Shown here: piece by piece, positions 46,177-54,522 of the stretch
Position numbering within the stretch: position 1 is the stretch's first letter
Layout of the letters: each line of letters starts with the position of its first letter
Origin: Halorussus aquaticus
Lineage (GTDB): Archaea; Halobacteriota; Halobacteria; Halobacteriales; Haladaptataceae
Length of the DNA: 64,000 nt
Direction: 5' to 3'
Assembly: GCF_024218795.1 (NCBI RefSeq)
Contig: NZ_CP100400.1
Location: forward strand, 2,170,001-2,234,000
Translations under genes and position numbers: made by a program
The notes under the pieces: model-generated
Told to the model about the DNA's origin: nothing
Databases searched by the model: none
Seen by the model: only the letters and a program-made list of their open reading frames with translations

Positions 46177-46842
46177 TCAGAACGGCGTCCACTCTCGGGG
46201 CTGGTCGGCGAGTCCCCGCACTCGCATCTCCCGCGTGCCGTCGTCACGCACCCGAACGTCCACGCGGCCGTCGCAGAGTTGCGTGATGGTGTTGACGACG
46301 CGTTCGTCCTGCGTGGACGGGTCGATGAGGAACACGCCGAGACCGTCAGTCGCCCCGATGCGACCGGAGACCGTGTGGACGAACCGGGAGACGGTCTGGA
46401 ACTCGGTGTACATCAGCAGCGTCGAGAGCGAGAACAGTCCCGCCCGGACGCGCTCGGTCGTCTCCCGGTGGACGGTCTGATACAGTCCCGAGAACTCGAT
46501 ACCGATACCCGTCAGGTCGCCGGGACTCGACACCGTCTCGATGCGGTCCGACGTCTGTTCGCGCCCCTGCTTCTTGCTGACGCAGTCCACGACGCCGAAG
46601 GTACTCTGCTGGAGGTCTCTGCACAGTTTGTCGCACTCCGACAGGATTTTCCCGCCGCTCTTGGTCGTCGTGACCAACACTAACCCCTCCTGCCGGTCGC
46701 TCCCGGCGGTGATGAGACGGAGCGCGAGGTCTCTGGCACCGCCCATCGTCGGCCCGGCGACGAGGAGGTTCGACCCGGGTTCGACGCCCTCGATCGGCAG
46801 GTCGTCGGCGAATTCGTACGGACCGGTCTGGCGCTGAGTCAC
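46177..46842 (-). CDS. RecA/KaiC-like protein with degenerate P-loop (HTR-like)
   Basis: 221 aa starting with GTG inside the stop of the response regulator gene (GTGA overlap). The fold looks like a KaiC/RecA core: SNLLVAGPTMGGARDLALRL occupies the P-loop position but lacks the GKS/T lysine, followed by LVLVTTTKSGGKILSECDKL and GVFLIDPSTQDERVV at the Walker B position. Haloarchaea encode many such HTR-like proteins beside signalling genes. It may sense or relay a signal without hydrolysing ATP. Function unknown. Confidence 0.78.
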   Translation of the reverse strand: MTQRQTGPYEFADDLPIEGVEPGSNLLVAGPTMGGARDLALRLITAGSDRQEGLVLVTTTKSGGKILSECDKLCRDLQQSTFGVVDCVSKKQGREQTSDRIETVSSPGDLTGIGIEFSGLYQTVHRETTERVRAGLFSLSTLLMYTEFQTVSRFVHTVSGRIGATDGLGVFLIDPSTQDERVVNTITQLCDGRVDVRVRDDGTREMRVRGLADQPREWTPF

Positions 46843-47780
46843 GTCGAACCACCGTCCTCTTCGGCCGCGTTGCGGACGCCGCGCTCGTCGGTTCGGTCCT
46901 CTTTCAGTTGCGCGACTTCGAGGTGCAGATCGAGGACGTTGACCGTCACGTCCGCGAGCGTGCTGAGGTACTCCCTGTCGTCGTCCGTGAACGTCCGGGG
47001 TTCCTCGTCGTACGCGCAGAGGGTCCCGATAGTGAGTCCGTCGGAGGTCGTCAGGTCGGCCCCCGCGTACGACCGGATGTTCATGTCGTCGAGGCTCTCG
47101 TTGTGTTCGAATCGCGGGTCGGCCTTCACGTCCTCTATCACGGTCACGTCGCCGTCTTCGACTATCGCGTACGTGCAGATGGAGTCCTCGCGAGGCGTCG
47201 GCGTCCAGTCCGCGCCGTGGCATACGAGGAACTGCTGACTGTGTTCCCGTATCATGTTCACCGACGCCATCGGCACGTCGAGGTACTGGGCCGCGAGGTC
47301 GGTTATCCGCTCGACGTCGGTCTGTAGCGTCGCCGCGTCCACGTCGTACGCGTCGAGCGCGTCGAGTCGTTCTTCCTCGTCCTGCGGCATCGGGTACGGG
47401 GTCTGGGGCCGGAACGCCGACGTGAAATCCACGAGGTTCCACAGCGTCTCGCCGGAGTTCTGGCCGTCCTTGGCGACGTACTCGGTGACGGTCTCGGTGG
47501 TCTCGTCGGTGTCGAGCGCCGCACGGTCGGTCGCGGTGTAGAGGACGCACCCGATATCGGGACGAACGTCGCGGGCGCGTGCCGCGAGTTCGAGTCCGGT
47601 TCCGTCGGGCAGTTCGTACTCCGTCACGACGCAATCGACCTCTTCGTCGTTCAGTTCTCGCACGGCGTCCGCGAGCGAGGCGGCCTGAAGGACCCGCAGG
47701 TCCGTCGCTTCGGTCCGGAGCAGTTCGGCGGTTTCCGCTCGGGCCGAATCGTCGGGGTCCACGCACAGTACAGTTCTCAT
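46839..47780 (-). CDS. Response regulator receiver-GAF protein with altered phospho-acceptor
   Basis: 313 aa. Residues 1-115 are a receiver domain with VLCVDPDDSARAETAELLR and the Lys in VAKDGQ, but the acceptor-strand CVVTEYELPDGTGLEL has Glu where CVVSDYDMP-type domains have the phosphorylated Asp. A GAF domain follows (about 150-300, IREHSQQFLVCHGADWTPTP, then CTYAIV). No output DNA-binding or kinase domain is present. It is coupled to the RecA-like gene by GTGA, so the two probably act together in a signalling pathway. Confidence 0.85.
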   Translation of the reverse strand: MRTVLCVDPDDSARAETAELLRTEATDLRVLQAASLADAVRELNDEEVDCVVTEYELPDGTGLELAARARDVRPDIGCVLYTATDRAALDTDETTETVTEYVAKDGQNSGETLWNLVDFTSAFRPQTPYPMPQDEEERLDALDAYDVDAATLQTDVERITDLAAQYLDVPMASVNMIREHSQQFLVCHGADWTPTPREDSICTYAIVEDGDVTVIEDVKADPRFEHNESLDDMNIRSYAGADLTTSDGLTIGTLCAYDEEPRTFTDDDREYLSTLADVTVNVLDLHLEVAQLKEDRTDERGVRNAAEEDGGST

Positions 47781-47923
47781 CTGAGTCGCTCGTCCGGAGC
47801 CTCACGACTCCGTGTGTATTAGTTTTGGCAATACGAGTCGGGGAACTGTCCGTTCGATTTCGAACCGGTCGGCCCCGAATCGCTTTCGGGTCCCTTATCC
47901 ACCAGCGCTCCTAACCGCCGCGC

Positions 47924-48412
47924 ATGGCGAGTGAGACGCTGGTCGCGGCCGTGGTCGCCCTCGTCGTCACTGCCAGCTTTCCGTTCTACCTCTACGGCGC
48001 GTGGTACATCCTCGACCAAGAGGTCGTGACGTGGGACGTGCTGATACACCACCTCAAGTTCATCGTGGTCGGACTCCTGCTGACGACGATACCGATGCTG
48101 ACGTGGATGGTCCCCCGGTTCCTCGACCAACTCGGCGGATTCGCGGCCCTGCACGCGTTTCTGGGGTTGCAGGCCTACGCGATGCTGCTGGTCGCGCTGA
48201 CGGGTATCGTCCGCATCTTTCAGGTCAAGCACCAGCACGACATGTACGACTCGGCCGCGCGCGAGGAGGACGCGGACATCGGCGAACTCCACGAGAACAT
48301 GGGCGCGTGGCGGGGTCGCCTCCGCATCGGCGTCGTGGGGTACGTCCTCTTCTGGCTTCTCGCGTGGCTGGTCGGGATGATTCGGTTCGTCATGGACTAC
48401 GTCCTGTACTGA
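47924..48412 (+). CDS. Four-helix membrane protein, function unknown
   Basis: 162 aa with four helices (about residues 6-28, 45-65, 73-95, 133-155). The sequence is His-rich at the membrane faces (LIHHLKFIVVGLLLTTIPML, ALHAFLGLQAYAMLLVALTG, VKHQHDMYD), as in cytochrome-like or electron-carrier membrane proteins, but no CXXCH or cytochrome b pattern is proven. It may bind heme. It lies downstream of, and divergent from, the response regulator. Confidence 0.75.
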   Translation: MASETLVAAVVALVVTASFPFYLYGAWYILDQEVVTWDVLIHHLKFIVVGLLLTTIPMLTWMVPRFLDQLGGFAALHAFLGLQAYAMLLVALTGIVRIFQVKHQHDMYDSAAREEDADIGELHENMGAWRGRLRIGVVGYVLFWLLAWLVGMIRFVMDYVLY

Positions 48413-48507
48413 CCGCCCGGTCCGGCCGGGGTTCCGTGCCTCGGTGGCCCCAGCGGTTCTGCCGACCCCGTCTTCGGTGGGAGCGTCGGCGATGTTCGAC
48501 CGGGAGG

Positions 48508-49194
48508 TCAGTTCCACTCCTCGCCGCTGGCGAGGTCCACGTCGTGGTCGAGTTTCGAGGACGGACAGAGGTCCTCGACCACGCAGTCGCCGCAGTCGGG
48601 GTTCCGCGCGGTGCAGGTCGCCCGGCCGTGGCTGATGCACAGGTGGGTGTACTGCTGCCAGTGCTCCTCGGGAACGATGCCCATCAGGTCCTCTTCGATG
48701 GCCTCCGGGCGCTCGTCCTCCGTGATGCCGAGGCGGCGCGAGAGGCGCTGGACGTGGGTGTCCACGACGATGCCTTCCACGATGTCGTGGCCGTGCTGGA
48801 GGACGACGTTGGCGGTCTTGCGGCCGACCCCCTTCAGTTCGGTCAGTTCGTCCATCGTGTCGGGGACCTCGCCGTCGTGGTCCTCCAGCATGGTCTGTGC
48901 CGAGGACACGATGTAGTCGGCCTTGCTGTTGTGGTAGGTGATGGAGCCGATGTCCTCCGAGAGTTCGTCTACGTCGGCGTTCGCGTAGTCCTCGACGGTC
49001 TCGTACTTCTCGAAGAGGTCGGCGGTCTCCTCGTTCACGCGCTCGTCGGTACACTGGGCCGACAGCATCACGGCGATGAGGAGTTCGAGTCGGTTCGAGA
49101 AGTTGAGCGAGATGGTCGAGTCGGGATACTCGTCGTAGAGTCTGTCGATGACTTCCTCCACCTGGGCGTCGCGCGAGTCGAGTGGCTCTCCCAT
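48508..49194 (-). CDS. nth: Endonuclease III (DNA glycosylase/AP lyase)
   Basis: 228 aa, base-excision repair enzyme removing oxidised pyrimidines. The helix-hairpin-helix LTELKGVGRKTANVVL holds the catalytic Lys, and VDTHVQRLSRRLG the catalytic Asp. The C-terminal [4Fe-4S] ligands are seen as CISHGRATCTARNPDCGDC and the final Cys of VEDLC. All essential parts are present and the length is normal. Confidence 0.95.
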   Translation of the reverse strand: MGEPLDSRDAQVEEVIDRLYDEYPDSTISLNFSNRLELLIAVMLSAQCTDERVNEETADLFEKYETVEDYANADVDELSEDIGSITYHNSKADYIVSSAQTMLEDHDGEVPDTMDELTELKGVGRKTANVVLQHGHDIVEGIVVDTHVQRLSRRLGITEDERPEAIEEDLMGIVPEEHWQQYTHLCISHGRATCTARNPDCGDCVVEDLCPSSKLDHDVDLASGEEWN

Positions 49195-49252
49195 GGTCGT
49201 GACGTGGCACGGGAGGGGTTTGAGCTATTCGGCTCCGACCTCCCGCCGCGGG

Positions 49253-50047
49253 TCAACAGTCCCGGTTGTCCTCGAACGCGTTACCCCTCGGCTGTTCGGG
49301 CCTGACGATGGCCCGCCGATTCCCGCAGAACGCGTTGTCCGAGACCACGTTGTCGTTCGAGTTCGACACGACCACGCCCAGTCGATTGTCCCGAATCGCG
49401 TTCCCGACGACGCGGTTCTGCCTGCTCCCGGTCGTGAGACTGATGCCCACTTGGTTGTCCGCGACCACGTTGTCGGCGACGACGCTCTCGCGCGTGGTCG
49501 AGACGTCGATTCCGGCGTCGGAGTTGTTCGTCGCGTTCGACTCGGCGATGCGAACCTCCCGCGAACTCCGGACCGTGATTCCGAAGTCGCTATCGTTCAC
49601 GGTGACGTTTCGCACCCGCGACTCGGTGACTCCCCGGAGGTAGACGCCCGCGTACCCCCAGTCGGTGAGCGTCACGTTCGACACGACCACGTCGCTCGCG
49701 CCGGTCGCTCGGATTCCGGTGTGCCGTGCGAACCGCGAGTCCGACCCGTCGAGGGTGTGGCCCGCCCCGCGGAGGCGAACCCGGTCGGCCTCGATTTCGA
49801 TACACGTCTCCGAGGCGTTCTCGACGTCCGCGACCAGTACGTACTCGCCCGGTTCGGTGATGGTCGTGCAGGAACGCACTTCGGTCACACCCTCGGCCTG
49901 TTGGGTAGGCGCGTCTGTGGTACTCGGAGCGACGCCCGCAGTCGCTCCCGCGACTCCCGACGCGACCAACAGCGAGACGGCGGCGAGGACGGCCAGTCGA
50001 GACGAGGCGGGGGCGTCCCCGCTTCCACGCGCTGATTCTGTCCCCAT
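49253..50047 (-). CDS. Secreted right-handed beta-helix (NosD-like) protein
   Basis: 264 aa with a signal helix (LAVLAAVSLLVASGVAGA, about residues 17-35). The mature part is a parallel beta-helix made of about ten short rungs with repeating NVTVNDS, NNSDAGIDV, DNQVGISL, DNRLGVVV units, ending with Cys near NAFCGNRRA and the C-terminal NRDC. Such proteins bind or process surface polysaccharides. ATG at 50047 is chosen over a GTG at 50065. It stands alone before the phosphomevalonate decarboxylase gene. Confidence 0.82.
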   Translation of the reverse strand: MGTESARGSGDAPASSRLAVLAAVSLLVASGVAGATAGVAPSTTDAPTQQAEGVTEVRSCTTITEPGEYVLVADVENASETCIEIEADRVRLRGAGHTLDGSDSRFARHTGIRATGASDVVVSNVTLTDWGYAGVYLRGVTESRVRNVTVNDSDFGITVRSSREVRIAESNATNNSDAGIDVSTTRESVVADNVVADNQVGISLTTGSRQNRVVGNAIRDNRLGVVVSNSNDNVVSDNAFCGNRRAIVRPEQPRGNAFEDNRDC

Positions 50048-50190
50048 CCTGCGTGGTGTCAGCACGTCGGGCGTGTAAGTGGTTCTGGCCGTCGAGGTCG
50101 TTCGCGCGGCCGGTCGCGGTAGCCCCTCCGGTGGGAAGCGGCGTGGTCGGTTTCGGGGAATTTAAGCGGGCATCGCTCTCCCTTCCACCC

Positions 50191-51171
50191 ATGAAAGCGA
50201 CCGCGAAGGCTCACCCGATTCAGGGACTCGTCAAGTATCACGGGATGCGCGACGAGCAACTCCGCTTGCCCTACCACGATTCCATCAGCGTCTGCACCGC
50301 GCCGAGTCACACGAAGACCACCGTCGAGTTCGACCCCGACCTCGACTCGGACACCTTCGTCGTGGGCGGCGAGCGACTGGCCGACCACGAGGCCGACCGC
50401 GTCGCCAACGTCGTCGCTCGCGTGCGGGAACTGGCCGACGCCGATCACGTCGAGAACCCCGTCCGACTGGAGAGCGAGAACTCGTTCCCGTCGAACGTGG
50501 GACTCGGGTCCTCCTCGTCCGGGTTCGCTGCGGCGGCGATGGCCCTCGCCGAGGCCGCTGACCTCGATCTCTCGCGGCCGGAAATCTCGACCATCGCCCG
50601 CCGGGGGTCGTCGTCGGCCGCGCGGGCCGTGACGGGCGGGTTCTCCGACCTCCACGCCGGACTCAACGACGAGGACTGTCGCTCCGAGCGCCTCGACTCG
50701 CCGCTCGAAGACGACCTGCGCATCGTCGCGGGACTCGTTCCCGCCTACAAGGAGACCGAACACGCCCACCGCGAGGCCGCCGACAGTCACATGTTCGAGG
50801 CCCGACTCGCGCACATCCACGACCAACTCGCCGAGATGCGCGACGCGCTCCGCGAGGGCGACTTCCAGCGCGTCTTCGAGACCGCCGAACACGACTCGCT
50901 GTCGCTGGCCGCGACGACCATGACCGGCCCGTCCGGGTGGGTCTACTGGAAACCGGACACGTTGGAGATTTTCGACGCGGTTCGGGACCTCCGCGAGGAG
51001 GGCGTGCCGGTCTACTTCTCGACCGACACGGGCGCGAGCGTCTACGTCAACACGACGGCCGAACACGTCGAACGCGTCGAGGAAGTCGTCTCGGAGTGCG
51101 GCGTCGAGACGATGGTCTGGGAGGTCGGCGGTCCCGCCGAGGTTCTCCCGGAGAACGAGGCCCTGTTCTAA
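50191..51171 (+). CDS. mvaD: Phosphomevalonate decarboxylase (archaeal mevalonate pathway)
   Basis: 326 aa of the GHMP kinase-like decarboxylase family. Motifs: the N-terminal KAHPIQGLVKYHG, ENSFPSNVGLGSSSSGFAAAAM (glycine-rich ATP loop, residues about 93-113), GSSSAARAVTGGFSDLHAG, and the C-terminal STDTGASVYVNT with the catalytic Asp. In haloarchaea this enzyme acts on mevalonate 5-phosphate and gives isopentenyl phosphate, which isopentenyl phosphate kinase then completes. Isoprenoids are needed for archaeal lipids. ATG at 50191 gives the conserved MKATAKAHP start. Confidence 0.92.
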   Translation: MKATAKAHPIQGLVKYHGMRDEQLRLPYHDSISVCTAPSHTKTTVEFDPDLDSDTFVVGGERLADHEADRVANVVARVRELADADHVENPVRLESENSFPSNVGLGSSSSGFAAAAMALAEAADLDLSRPEISTIARRGSSSAARAVTGGFSDLHAGLNDEDCRSERLDSPLEDDLRIVAGLVPAYKETEHAHREAADSHMFEARLAHIHDQLAEMRDALREGDFQRVFETAEHDSLSLAATTMTGPSGWVYWKPDTLEIFDAVRDLREEGVPVYFSTDTGASVYVNTTAEHVERVEEVVSECGVETMVWEVGGPAEVLPENEALF

Positions 51172-51462
51172 CTACTGCGCGGATTCGCACTCACGCCGTG
51201 AACCCGCGTTCGACTACCGAAAACTCGAAGTGCGCCCGCCCGATTCTCGGGCCGCGTCCACGTCCACGACCGCGTTACTCGCGGGCCGTCGTATCGAACC
51301 GCGTTAGCACAGTTTGCCCCGAAACGCACCTTCGAAGAGGCTGGGAAGAGAGTGAAAGACGGTCGGACTGCGGGAGAAACAACACCCTTCGCTGAGACGC
51401 GACACTCCGTATCTGGGGACCGACCCCACTTCTAAGCCCCCTCGGTCCCTACGTCCGGCCGA

Positions 51463-52671
51463 ATGCGAATCTGCGTCCTCGGCGCGGGTTACGCCGGACT
51501 GACCCTCGCCCGAAAACTGGAGCGCACCGTCCCCGACGACGTCGAGATTCTGGTGGTCGAGCGGACCGGGAGCCACCTCGTCCAGCACGAACTTCACCGA
51601 GTCGTCCGCCGACCGTCCCTCGCCGACGAAATCGTGGTAGACCTCGAAGACGTGTTGGACCGCGCGAGGGTCCGGCAGGCCGAAGTCGCCGACGTGGACC
51701 CGGAGGCGGGCGTCGTCTCGCTCGACTCGGGCGAGACCATCGACTACGACTACGGCGCGGTCTGCCTCGGGGCCGAAACCGCGTTCTACGACCTGCCGGG
51801 CGTCGAGGAACACGCCACGCCGCTCAAGACGCTGGACCACGCCGAGCGCATCCGCGCCGAGTTCCTCGACGCGCTGGAATCGGGCAACTCCGAATCCAGC
51901 GCGTCCGAGTCCGGCGACGGCGAGACGGACCGCGCTGGCGAGTCGGACGCGCGCGTCGTAGTCGGCGGCGCGGGCCTGTCGGGTGTGCAGGTGGCGGGCG
52001 AACTCGCGGCGTTCGCGCGCGAAGCGGAGTCCCGCGAGGGCGTGACTATCACCCTGCTCGAACAGTTCGACAGCGTCGCACCCGCGTTTCCCGAGAACTT
52101 TCAGGCCGCGGTCCGCGACCAACTCGAAGCCCGCGACGTGGAGATACGGACGGGAACCGCGGTGGCCTCCGCCGACGACGCGTCCATCGAACTCGACTCG
52201 GGCGAGCGACTCGACTACGATCAGTTCGTCTGGACCGGCGGTATCCGCGGCCCCGCGGCACTGGACGGCGAGCGACCAGAGGTCGAGAACACCCTGCGAC
52301 TCGGCGACGGCACGTTCGTCGTCGGCGACGCGGCGCGTGTGATAGACGCCGACGGGGAACCCGTCCCGGCCAGCGCGCAGGCCGCGGTCCGCGAGGCCCG
52401 TGCGGTCGCCGAGAACGTCGCCAGTCTCGTGGCGTACGACCGCGAGGGTGACGACATCTTCGAACCCCGACTCGAACCGTTCGCGTTCGACTCGCCGGGG
52501 TGGCTGGTGTCGGTCGGCGACGGAGCGGTCGCGCAGGTCGGCCCGACGGTCCTCACGGGGACCGCCGCGAAAGCGCTGAAGACGACCGTCGGTGCCGGAT
52601 ACCTCTCGTCGGTCGGTGCGATACGCAACGCCGCTGACCTCGTGAGCGAAGAACTAGGGTACGAGCGGTAG
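51463..52671 (+). CDS. FAD-dependent NADH dehydrogenase-like oxidoreductase (NDH-2 type)
   Basis: 402 aa with two Rossmann folds. The FAD GxGxxG is VLGAGYAGLTLARKLE at residues 4-19; the NAD site VVVGGAGLSGVQVAGELAAF is near residue 165; the C-terminal FAD motif is VVGDAARV. A low-complexity Glu/Ser insert (SGNSESSASESGDGETDR) sits before the NAD domain. NDH-2-like enzymes feed electrons from NADH to the quinone pool without pumping protons; a sulfide:quinone reductase role is less likely because the redox cysteines are absent. Confidence 0.88.
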   Translation: MRICVLGAGYAGLTLARKLERTVPDDVEILVVERTGSHLVQHELHRVVRRPSLADEIVVDLEDVLDRARVRQAEVADVDPEAGVVSLDSGETIDYDYGAVCLGAETAFYDLPGVEEHATPLKTLDHAERIRAEFLDALESGNSESSASESGDGETDRAGESDARVVVGGAGLSGVQVAGELAAFAREAESREGVTITLLEQFDSVAPAFPENFQAAVRDQLEARDVEIRTGTAVASADDASIELDSGERLDYDQFVWTGGIRGPAALDGERPEVENTLRLGDGTFVVGDAARVIDADGEPVPASAQAAVREARAVAENVASLVAYDREGDDIFEPRLEPFAFDSPGWLVSVGDGAVAQVGPTVLTGTAAKALKTTVGAGYLSSVGAIRNAADLVSEELGYER

Positions 52672-52721
52672 TCAGGTACGGGGGTGCGTGCGGCAGTCCG
52701 GAACCGGAGGACGACCGCGAA

Positions 52722-53123
52722 TCAGAAACCGGGGATGCCGAGCGCACCGGCCGCGATGATTTCGAGGCTCTCCAGTACGACGAGGACGACCCAGACGGCG
52801 AGCCACGCGACCACGCCGATGCCGATGGCGTTGCCCCAACCGCCCGGATAGCGGGCGTTGATGACGTACACCCACGCGACGAGTCCGAGAACCGCGCCGA
52901 CGAGTCCGCCCACGAACGGAATCAGGCCGAACAGTCCGGTGACCAGCCACCAGACGAACGCGCCGACGAGCGCGGTGAGGATGGCGTACTCGAAGTCGTC
53001 TCTGTCGGCGATGACGCGCGCACCGACGTAGATGCCGAACGCACCGATGAGGAGGCTCACGACGAATCCGATGACGTAGTTCAGGAACCCTACCATGTAG
53101 TCGTATTTGCTTCGACCGGCCAT
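52722..53123 (-). CDS. Four-helix membrane protein
   Basis: 133 aa, almost all hydrophobic, with four helices and short charged loops (DRDDFEY, NARYPGGWGN). A TCTATAA element lies directly before the ATG at 53123, too close to serve it; transcription from it would begin near 53100 and suit the internal ATG at 53096 (MVGFLNYVIG). So either the true start is 53096 or another promoter is used. Function unknown. Confidence 0.75.
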   Translation of the reverse strand: MAGRSKYDYMVGFLNYVIGFVVSLLIGAFGIYVGARVIADRDDFEYAILTALVGAFVWWLVTGLFGLIPFVGGLVGAVLGLVAWVYVINARYPGGWGNAIGIGVVAWLAVWVVLVVLESLEIIAAGALGIPGF

Positions 53124-53177
53124 TTATAGATGGCGTCTGTCCGTCGGCCGACGCCCCGGCGCGCAGAGCGACGCCGG

Positions 53178-53609
53178 TCACGCGTTCTCGTCCGTCTCGA
53201 AGGTCGCGTCGTCCGCGTCGCGGTCGGTCCGCGACCTGCTCCGTCGGACGTGGTCGCGTGCGCTCTCGGGCGTCTCGGTTTCGAGGAGGGCCTCGACCTT
53301 CCGCTCGAACTCCGCCTCGGTGAGGTCGCCGCGGGCGTACCGGTCCCGGAGCGTGTCGAGCGCGTCCTGCTTCGACTCGGGTTCGTCGGCGGTCCGGGTC
53401 TCGGGTCGGTGGTCGCGTTCGTCCGGGACCGCGTCGTCGCCGAACCGGTCGGTGAGGACCTTCACCATCGGGAGGAGAACGCCGAAACCGAGGACGAACG
53501 CCATCCAGAACCACTCGTACCCCAGAAAGAGCGCGGTGAGTCCGACGCCGAGGACGACGAACACGGTGAGGTTCACGAGTGCGTTTTCGTCGTCGAGCGA
53601 GTCGTCCAT
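53178..53609 (-). CDS. Membrane SHOCT-domain protein
   Basis: 143 aa with two helices (about residues 12-30 and 34-52) and a C-terminal SHOCT motif (DALDTLRDRYARGDLTEAEF). An acidic spacer and a basic tail with Arg/Ser repeats follow. ATG at 53609 is taken; the TTG at 53636 would only add nine residues. It is the second SHOCT protein in the window, and the other (29564) has a PH-type domain instead of helices. Confidence 0.83.
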   Translation of the reverse strand: MDDSLDDENALVNLTVFVVLGVGLTALFLGYEWFWMAFVLGFGVLLPMVKVLTDRFGDDAVPDERDHRPETRTADEPESKQDALDTLRDRYARGDLTEAEFERKVEALLETETPESARDHVRRSRSRTDRDADDATFETDENA

Positions 53610-53723
53610 GCGACTGGCTACCGGCGACGGTGACAAAAAGGTTGCATCTTCTCCGAATCGGTCGAATTCTGTTGGTCTTCCGCCGACAATGGGTTTAAGT
53701 TTGTGGGCCGACCTCCCGAGCGC

Positions 53724-53945
53724 ATGGCACGCGACACTGGGTTACTCGACAAGGCGCTCGCGGGGGCGGTCGGACTCGCCGCCGGAGCGGTAATCGGAAC
53801 GCACGCGCTGCGGCGGTACCGCAGCACCGACGACACGACCATCGTCTGTACCGAATGCGGGGACGCGATGCCGGTCGGCGACGTTCTCGACCCGGCAGTG
53901 ACCTGCAACTGCGTCGCACCGCGCGACTCCCACGACTTCTGGTAG
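53724..53945 (+). CDS. Small membrane-anchored zinc-ribbon protein
   Basis: 73 aa with one helix (LDKALAGAVGLAAGAVIGTH, residues 8-27) followed by a compact domain holding four Cys: Cys-x2-Cys in IVCTECGDAMP and Cys-x-Cys in VTCNCVAP. This is a plausible zinc ribbon. The C-terminus ends RDSHDFW. No family is recognised. ATG at 53724 is preferred to GTG at 53703. Confidence 0.7.
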   Translation: MARDTGLLDKALAGAVGLAAGAVIGTHALRRYRSTDDTTIVCTECGDAMPVGDVLDPAVTCNCVAPRDSHDFW

Positions 53946-53981
53946 CGGGGCGTTTACCCTCGTTGCACCGTAACACCACCT

Positions 53982-54362
53982 ATGGACGACGAGCGCACGG
54001 ACGGCGAGGCGGCATTGGACGACGACGACCTCCGCGAGCGACTCGAACAGCGCCTGATGAGCCACGGCGTCTACGTCACCGACCTCGAAACCGAGGCGGG
54101 GACGCTCCGGGTGGACTACGAGACGGCGACCCCGGGCACCGGCGTCCCCCACCGAGAGGTGGGCCGCGTCCTCAATCGCCTGCTGGCGCTTCAGGAGGAC
54201 GGGTGGACCCCGACCGACGTGCGCGGCACCGTCGCCGACATCGACGGCGACCGCCGGGGAACGTGGCGGGCCGACGAGGAGTGGTTGGCGGCCCACGCCC
54301 GCGGCGACCTCTCGGACGTGGACCTCTCCCAGCGGGTGCTCGATACCATCGAGGAGACGTGA
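53982..54362 (+). CDS. Small acidic protein, function unknown
   Basis: 126 aa, helical and strongly acidic (EAALDDDDLRERLEQRLMSH), with the conserved-looking DYETATPGTGVPHREVGRVL. The C-terminal DLSDVDLSQRVLDTIEET is Asp/Glu-rich. There are no cysteines or membrane helices. Its neighbours, a zinc-ribbon gene and a START-like gene, give no function. Confidence 0.7.
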   Translation: MDDERTDGEAALDDDDLRERLEQRLMSHGVYVTDLETEAGTLRVDYETATPGTGVPHREVGRVLNRLLALQEDGWTPTDVRGTVADIDGDRRGTWRADEEWLAAHARGDLSDVDLSQRVLDTIEET

Positions 54363-54522
54363 AGAAGCGACGCCACCGCGACCGATGGAGAGATTTCGAA
54401 CCCCAAGCCAGCCCACTCAGTCGATTCGGATACGTCACTCGCGACCGGCCGCGCTCGACTGAACACCACCGAGAGCGCGTCCGCCGGAAGTTTTACGCCG
54501 CGTTCGTTCCAAATCTGACACC

